Positions 33,408 to 37,030 of a DNA stretch of 37,030 nt are shown here, piece by piece. Position 1 is the stretch's first letter. Each line of letters starts with the position of its first letter. A program made the translations under genes and the position numbers. The notes under the pieces are model-generated. The model searched no databases. It was not told the DNA's origin and saw only the letters and a program-made list of their open reading frames with translations. This DNA is from a virus: positions 1 to 37,030 of IMG/VR virus record IMGVR_UViG_3300042090_002743, one strand, 5' to 3'.

Positions 33408-33886
33408 CGTCGGATCCTCCGCATGATGTCGTCGATGGCCAGCGCGTAGCGGCAGCCGCGCTCCGGCCCGCGTCCCTCGACGCACGCCTGGATAAGGGCG
33501 TACCCGCCCGCGAGCCCGGCGAACGCGGCCCACCGGCCCGGGACCGCGTCGTACCAGCCGCGCAGGTGCGTCGCGCCGTCGAGGTACTGCGCGACGAGCG
33601 GCTTTCGCACGCACCGCGGCGTCGGAGTCGGCGTCATCACGCCGCACCCGCGCGCGCCGCCGTCCGGCGCGTCGACGTTGCTCGTGAACCGCGACTCGTG
33701 CCAGGCGACCGCGAGGACCTCGGTCGGGTCGAGCCCGGTCGCGGCCGCGGCGACGCGCGCGGACCAGACGTGCTCGGCGGCGGCCTCGTCGCTCGGCAGG
33801 TCGGCCGGGTCGAAGCGGCGGAGGTCCGCGCCGACCGACGGCACGAGGCAGGAGAGGAGCACGACGAGCAGCTCGAGGAAAATCAT
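33404..33886 (-). CDS. Secreted lytic-transglycosylase-like endolysin
   Basis: A 160-residue protein with a signal-like start (MIFLELLVVLLSCLVPSVGA), then a helical region and ATGLDPTEVLAVAWHESRFT, where the Glu after His is the expected catalytic residue of lytic transglycosylases (GxE/xES motif). GGARGCGVMTPTPTPRC fills the place of the family's G-x-M-Q/T loop. Cys pairs suggest disulfides after export. The enzyme would cleave peptidoglycan, and the signal points to Sec export. ATG overlaps the previous stop. Confidence 0.7.
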   Translation of the reverse strand: MIFLELLVVLLSCLVPSVGADLRRFDPADLPSDEAAAEHVWSARVAAAATGLDPTEVLAVAWHESRFTSNVDAPDGGARGCGVMTPTPTPRCVRKPLVAQYLDGATHLRGWYDAVPGRWAAFAGLAGGYALIQACVEGRGPERGCRYALAIDDIMRRIRR

Positions 33887-34128
33887 GGCCGGCCGCCGTT
33901 GCAGCGATGCGCGCGGCCCGAGATAGGCGGCGTTCGGCCAGTGCACGGCCGGTGCATCCGGTCCGAGCGGCGGACGACGCCGCACCGACGGCAGAACTCC
34001 CACGGCGACGCGACGCCGCGGTGCTCCGTCGCCCACTCGTGCGTCGCGTCGCCGTCGAGCGAGCGGGCCTCGGGCGCGGAGGTCGCGGCGTCGAGCGCGC
34101 CGGGCCAGGACTCTTCGTACGGGCTCAT
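33883..34128 (-). CDS. Small zinc-finger-like protein
   Basis: An 81-residue protein starting MSPYEESWPGALDAATSAPE. The second half has WEFCRRCGVVRRSDRMHRPC and HRCNGGRP, compatible with a C-x-x-C...C zinc finger. The ATG overlaps the stop of the 42-residue gene (ATGA). A TAGGAA element with TGC before it ends 6 nt upstream, a weaker match to the leaderless pattern. It is coupled to the lysin gene. Confidence 0.6.
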   Translation of the reverse strand: MSPYEESWPGALDAATSAPEARSLDGDATHEWATEHRGVASPWEFCRRCGVVRRSDRMHRPCTGRTPPISGRAHRCNGGRP

Positions 34129-34253
34129 CCGGGCTTCCTAGCACGGTCGGACACGACGATGGCGTACGGAACCTCGGCCGCGGCGCCGACCGGGCGGCAC
34201 TCGCGCCTCCTTGATGGAGTCGAACTTCTTGGAGTCGCCTCGACGACCCTCAC
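34125..34253 (-). CDS. Small 42-residue protein, coupled at both ends
   Basis: 42 codons from GTG at 34253, overlapping the previous stop (GTGA), to a TGA that overlaps the next ATG (ATGA). It begins MRVVEATPRSSTPSRRRECR and ends AAAEVPYAIVVSDRARKPG. The two exact overlaps make it likely translated although it is below the usual length cut-off. Function is unknown. Confidence 0.5.
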   Translation of the reverse strand: MRVVEATPRSSTPSRRRECRPVGAAAEVPYAIVVSDRARKPG

Positions 34254-34897
34254 CGTCCACCTCCGCGCTCGCGGATCCACGCGTCGACCTCGTCCGCGAC
34301 CGCGAGGTACTCGCGCGACGGCGTCCGCGTGACCTCCTGGCCGACGCGGTACGAGCGCCAGATCTTGTCCCGGAGATGCTGCGGCAGCGCCCTCCAGTGA
34401 GCGAAACAACCCCACATCGCCGGCTTGCACTGGCGCGTACAGCCCGGCCAGTGGCAGCGATGTTCGCGCGTCTGCGTCGCGCGCCGGACGTGCTCGGCCT
34501 TCTCGCCGACCGACTGCGCGTGTGCGCGCGCGGCGCGCTCATTATCGCGGTTAAGGTGCTCGACGTAGTGCAGCCGGCGGTCGAGCGTTCTCTGCGGCTC
34601 GCCGAGGAACCGCGGGTCGCGACTCGCCTGCTCCTGCAGCTCGACGACGATCATCCCGCACGCCACGCGGTCGTACGGCGAGACGTCGGTCCGCCCCGGG
34701 AACGCCTTCAGGAACGTACGCTCGGCATGCCGGTCCACCAGCTCGTTCAGCCACGAGTCGGCGTCCTCGTCTCTCGTCCGCGCGGCGACCTCGCCGACGA
34801 CGTCGCGCGGCTCGTCCCGGTCCGCGGGCGGCGCGTCCCAGGCCGGGAACGTCGCCGCGAGCGCGCCGCGGTCGACCTCGTCGGGGTCGTCGCTCAC
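34250..34897 (-). CDS. Hypothetical protein with CHWPGC...C...H motif
   Basis: A 215-residue protein, GTG start overlapping the previous stop (GTGA). A charged, helical N-terminal half (DSWLNELVDRHAERTFLKAF) is followed by SPYDRVACGMIVVELQEQAS and, near residue 150, HRCHWPGCTRQCKPAMWGCF then AHWRALPQHLRDKIWRSYRV. The C...C...C...C/H spacing with the L-P-x-x-x-R helix looks like a small conserved phage zinc-binding protein. Possibly DNA or RNA binding; function is unknown. Confidence 0.65.
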   Translation of the reverse strand: MSDDPDEVDRGALAATFPAWDAPPADRDEPRDVVGEVAARTRDEDADSWLNELVDRHAERTFLKAFPGRTDVSPYDRVACGMIVVELQEQASRDPRFLGEPQRTLDRRLHYVEHLNRDNERAARAHAQSVGEKAEHVRRATQTREHRCHWPGCTRQCKPAMWGCFAHWRALPQHLRDKIWRSYRVGQEVTRTPSREYLAVADEVDAWIRERGGGR

Positions 34898-35430
34898 ACC
34901 GACCGCCTCGGCTCGCGCCGGTTCCGACGGGTCGTGGCGTTCTCGTCGGGATGCGGGTCGTGCAGGTACGCGCGCTCGACGCAGTCGAGGACGAACCGCC
35001 GGAACCGCTCGCGGTCGCGTGCCGACATCCTCTTCGCGGGACGAAGGACACTTCCTCCGCCCGACGTCCAGTGCATGACCAGCCCGGGCTCGACCGCGGC
35101 CGCGAGACAGCCCGAGCCACGCCCGACCGCGTCCATCCGATTCCGTACACGACGCATCTCGACCTCTCCGCTCCGAAACCGGCCGTCCGCGGACGCGACG
35201 CCGGTGTCCGGGATCGAGCAGCACGCGACGTACTGCTCCCATGCCGTCGCGTCGCCGAGCCTGCGTTGCGCCGCGCGCCCGAGCCGGCTCGCGGTCGGCG
35301 CCCGGTCCGCGTCGCCCGCGCCGTCGCCGGCGGCGCGCGTGTGCGCGTTGGCGAGCGCGCACCGGTCGCAGTAGTAGACGTCGCATCCGCGGCCGCACGC
35401 GACGCAGAGGGCAAGCGCGGCGCGGCTCAC
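34894..35430 (-). CDS. Hypothetical protein with N-terminal Cys cluster
   Basis: A 178-residue protein, GTG start overlapping the previous stop. The N-terminal ~30 residues (LCVACGRGCDVYYCDRCALA) hold two C-x-x-C pairs and a middle Cys and are probably a zinc ribbon. The remainder is Arg/Asp rich with LGDATAWEQYVACCSIPDTG and MSARDRERFRRFVLDCVERA. It belongs to the Cys-rich gene chain. No family is recognised. Confidence 0.6.
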   Translation of the reverse strand: MSRAALALCVACGRGCDVYYCDRCALANAHTRAAGDGAGDADRAPTASRLGRAAQRRLGDATAWEQYVACCSIPDTGVASADGRFRSGEVEMRRVRNRMDAVGRGSGCLAAAVEPGLVMHWTSGGGSVLRPAKRMSARDRERFRRFVLDCVERAYLHDPHPDENATTRRNRREPRRSV

Positions 35431-35825
35431 GCGGCCCTCCGCGCCGGCTCGGCCGCCTTGCGCCTGCGCGGCTTCCGCGGCCGCTTCGGGCTCGCGGCGA
35501 CGAGCGCCTCGTAGTTGCCCTGCCGCAGCGACTCCGGGTCCGCGCCCGCCTCGACCGCGGCGTCGAACGCGGCGACGCACCCGTCGACGTGCGCGCGCCA
35601 CGCCATCATCTTGAGCTCGTGCATGAAGCCGAGGGTCCCGCCGCGTCGGCCGTACTTGGTCTTCCCCGTCTTGCGGTCGGTGCCGATGGCGATGATGTCG
35701 CGTCGCGCCTGCAGGAAGCTCGCGCCGATGGTGAACCCGTGCGGCTGCTGCTGCGCGTGGTAGTCGTACGGCATCCCGCAGCCGGGGCACACCATGTTGC
35801 GCGTCTTGCCGAACGAGGACGCCAT
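35427..35825 (-). CDS. Hypothetical Cys-x-x-Cys protein
   Basis: A 132-residue protein starting MASSFGKTRNMVCPGCGMPY. C-P-G-C with YDYHAQQQPHGF close by suggests a metal site. The rest is mixed helix/loop (RAHVDGCVAAFDAAVEAGAD) ending in a Lys/Arg/Pro-rich tail (KRPRKPRRRK). It starts 3 nt after the stop of the zinc-ribbon gene. Function is unknown. Confidence 0.6.
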   Translation of the reverse strand: MASSFGKTRNMVCPGCGMPYDYHAQQQPHGFTIGASFLQARRDIIAIGTDRKTGKTKYGRRGGTLGFMHELKMMAWRAHVDGCVAAFDAAVEAGADPESLRQGNYEALVAASPKRPRKPRRRKAAEPARRAA

Positions 35826-35828
35826 GGC

Positions 35829-36092
35829 CTAGGCCGGCTCCTCGTCGAATCCGCCCGGCACGCCCTCGCAGGTGTGCGGGCCGACCGCGCCGCAGTCGAG
35901 GCACTGCACGTCGTCTTCCATCCGAGACTGGACCTGCGCATCCGACGCTTCGGACTTCATTGTCGCCAGGTCGGTCGCGTTGAACGCGCAGGACCAGCAC
36001 TCCTCGCCACCGGCAGGTTCCTCGCGGTCGGGCGCGACCGCAGCGATGCGTCCGCAGTTGGTACACCGGACGAATTGCCGATGGTCCGTCAT
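35829..36092 (-). CDS. Double zinc-ribbon-like small protein
   Basis: An 87-residue protein starting MTDHRQFVRCTNCGRIAAVA. Cys pairs at C-T-N-C and C-W-S-C (GEECWSCAFN), then C-L-D-C and HTCEG, make two likely zinc-binding units. ATG overlaps the previous 26-residue frame (ATGA). Small Cys4 proteins of this type often bind nucleic acid or proteins; no family is recognised. Confidence 0.6.
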   Translation of the reverse strand: MTDHRQFVRCTNCGRIAAVAPDREEPAGGEECWSCAFNATDLATMKSEASDAQVQSRMEDDVQCLDCGAVGPHTCEGVPGGFDEEPA

Positions 36093-36169
36093 GCGCGGTC
36101 GTCCTCTCGGTTAATACTAACCTCGCCGCGACCGCTCAACAGCACGCGGGTGATGTAGCTGCTGGTCAC
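36089..36169 (-). CDS. Tiny 26-residue ORF
   Basis: 26 codons from GTG at 36169, which overlaps the previous stop (GTGA) and has AAGGAG ~5 nt upstream, to a TGA inside the next ATGA. It begins MTSSYITRVLLSGRGEVSIN. Overlaps on both sides and the SD sequence support translation. It contains the AT-rich GGTTAATACTAACC palindrome (36109-36122). Confidence 0.45.
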   Translation of the reverse strand: MTSSYITRVLLSGRGEVSINREDDRA

Positions 36170-36240
36170 GGCTGCTCCTTGATCCACGGCCCATCGCCGC
36201 GCTCGGCGAGCCACTCGCAGATCCAGTCCGGGTCGGTCAT
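36166..36240 (-). CDS. Tiny 24-residue ORF
   Basis: 24 codons starting ATG at 36240, which overlaps the previous stop (ATGA). It begins MTDPDWICEWLAERGDGPWI. The acidic, Trp-rich sequence is not typical of random frames here, and its stop overlaps the next GTG. It is possibly a short peptide of the coupled chain. Confidence 0.4.
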   Translation of the reverse strand: MTDPDWICEWLAERGDGPWIKEQP

Positions 36241-36503
36241 CGCCGCACCAGACGGGCCCGGCCGCTCGTCATCGCCTTCGCGAACCGGTAGACGTTGCTG
36301 TCCTTGCCGAACCCCTCGCCGAGCCCCGCGAGGTCCTCGCGGAGGCGCTCGACCGCGCCGGCGGCGCACTCGGCGGCGACGTGGACCCGCGCAGACTCCC
36401 ACTCGCGCCACGCGTCGCCGTCGTGGATGACGGGCGGGTTCGAGATGTCGTAGCACTGCGCGAAGACCGCGGCGTAGAGCATCTTCTCGCCGTCCGTCAT
36501 CAT
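36237..36503 (-). CDS. Hypothetical small protein
   Basis: An 88-residue protein from ATG at 36503, which overlaps the upstream stop. It begins MMTDGEKMLYAAVFAQCYDI and continues NPPVIHDGDAWREWESARVH and ECAAGAVERLREDLAGLGEG, wholly helical. It looks like a small phage accessory family of unknown function. It belongs to the coupled chain. Confidence 0.6.
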   Translation of the reverse strand: MMTDGEKMLYAAVFAQCYDISNPPVIHDGDAWREWESARVHVAAECAAGAVERLREDLAGLGEGFGKDSNVYRFAKAMTSGRARLVRR

Positions 36504-36901
36504 CGGCGCGACCTCATGGTCCTCGAGTTCTCGAGCGCGCTCTCGATGGCGCGCTCGACGTCGTCGCCGACCTGGCTCGGCGACCGGCCCTCGATCAGGG
36601 ACTTTAGCTGGGCTTCCGCGGCCTCGACGCGCGCGTCCGCGCCCACGAGGTCGTCGCGTGCGCGGTCGAGCGCGTGCTCGATCTCGACGTACGCCTTGCT
36701 CGACGCGTTGAAGAGCCGCCGCGCCTCGACGAGCTCGGCGAACGCCGCGAGCGCCTTCACGTCGTCGTCGTCCGGGTTGGCCATCTCGATCACCTCCTTC
36801 GCCAGTGTGCGGACGTCGTTCCAGATGGGCGCGCTCGGCCCGCCATGGTACGCGGCGTGGACGCGAAGCGCGATGGCGAACAGCTCGGCGCCGGGCCTCA
36901 C
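36500..36901 (-). CDS. Hypothetical coiled-coil protein
   Basis: A 133-residue protein. I use the GTG at 36901, which overlaps the previous stop (GTGA); a frame open further upstream is less likely. It begins with a helical region (ELFAIALRVHAAYHGG), then RTLAKEVIEMANPDDDDVKA, then a long coiled coil (ALDRARDDLVGADARVEAAE). Function is unknown. Confidence 0.55.
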   Translation of the reverse strand: MRPGAELFAIALRVHAAYHGGPSAPIWNDVRTLAKEVIEMANPDDDDVKALAAFAELVEARRLFNASSKAYVEIEHALDRARDDLVGADARVEAAEAQLKSLIEGRSPSQVGDDVERAIESALENSRTMRSRR

Positions 36902-37030
36902 GACGACCCCCGCGGGCCGAGCGGGTCCGAGCCGAGGCCCGCCTCCTGGCGGTCGCACCACTCGCGGACAAGTCCGACGATGTCCTCGCGGTTCGCGCTC
37001 GATATGTACGCGACCCCGCCGGGGCCGTAC
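36898..37030 (-). CDS. 3' end of a cut-off gene
   Basis: The frame runs in from beyond the right edge and ends with TGA at 36900-36898, overlapping the next GTG. Visible are about 43 residues (YGPGGVAYISSANREDIVGL, then VREWCDRQEAGLGSDPLG). No family can be named from this piece. Confidence 0.5.
   Translation of the reverse strand, partial: YGPGGVAYISSANREDIVGLVREWCDRQEAGLGSDPLGPRGSS

Overview
The window is part of a tailed double-stranded DNA phage (or prophage) genome with a contractile tail. It encodes a sheath, a tube, frameshifted tail chaperones, a tape measure, a portal, a MuF-type protein and both candidate terminase subunits. The DNA is very G+C rich. Nearly every gene lies on the minus strand, so transcription runs from high to low coordinates. 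No integrase, repressor or bacterial chromosomal gene is visible. The host is not determined. TANNNT elements 6-7 nt upstream of start codons recall leaderless transcription as known in Deinococcota and Actinomycetota, while a Cys-paired lipoprotein would also fit a diderm such as a myxobacterium. Both are inferences.

Layout in the direction of transcription. 37030-29350 is a dense run of small, mostly ATGA/GTGA-coupled genes. It holds several Cys-rich (probably zinc-binding) proteins, a secreted lytic-transglycosylase-like enzyme, a deoxyribosyltransferase-like protein, a Dam-type DNA methylase, a winged-helix protein and, last, a sigma-70-family protein with an unusual N-terminal HTH and zinc ribbon. 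27932-27218 is mainly non-coding: hairpins, a tRNA-like gene and about 540 bp with several families of direct and inverted repeats. Next come the candidate small terminase, the large terminase, a small RHH regulator, membrane and accessory genes, a second RHH protein, a coiled-coil protein and the portal. 20489-16993 is accessory: small proteins, a ParB-like domain, a HAD phosphatase, a two-gene plus-strand island and a glycine-rich adhesin-like protein. 16969-7334 is the head and connector module: MuF, an acidic protein, three tiny proteins sharing a C-terminal SPF(R/K)(L/V)G tail, a scaffold-like protein, the capsid candidate and connector genes. 7309-1 is the tail module: sheath, a lipoprotein moron, tube, G/GT chaperones with a -1 frameshift, tape measure, a LysM-like baseplate protein and a cut-off baseplate gene.

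The main regulatory observation is that about a dozen genes have a -10-like hexamer (TANNNT, often TGGTAGCNT) ending exactly 6-7 nt upstream of the start codon, so their mRNAs would be leaderless. Several of these hexamers begin with the TAG stop codon of the preceding gene, and TAG is the dominant stop codon wherever genes do not overlap. Terminator-promoter pairs separate sheath from lipoprotein and capsid from the next connector gene, so the late region is punctuated into several units. The phage-encoded sigma-like protein is a candidate reader of this promoter class; that link is inference.
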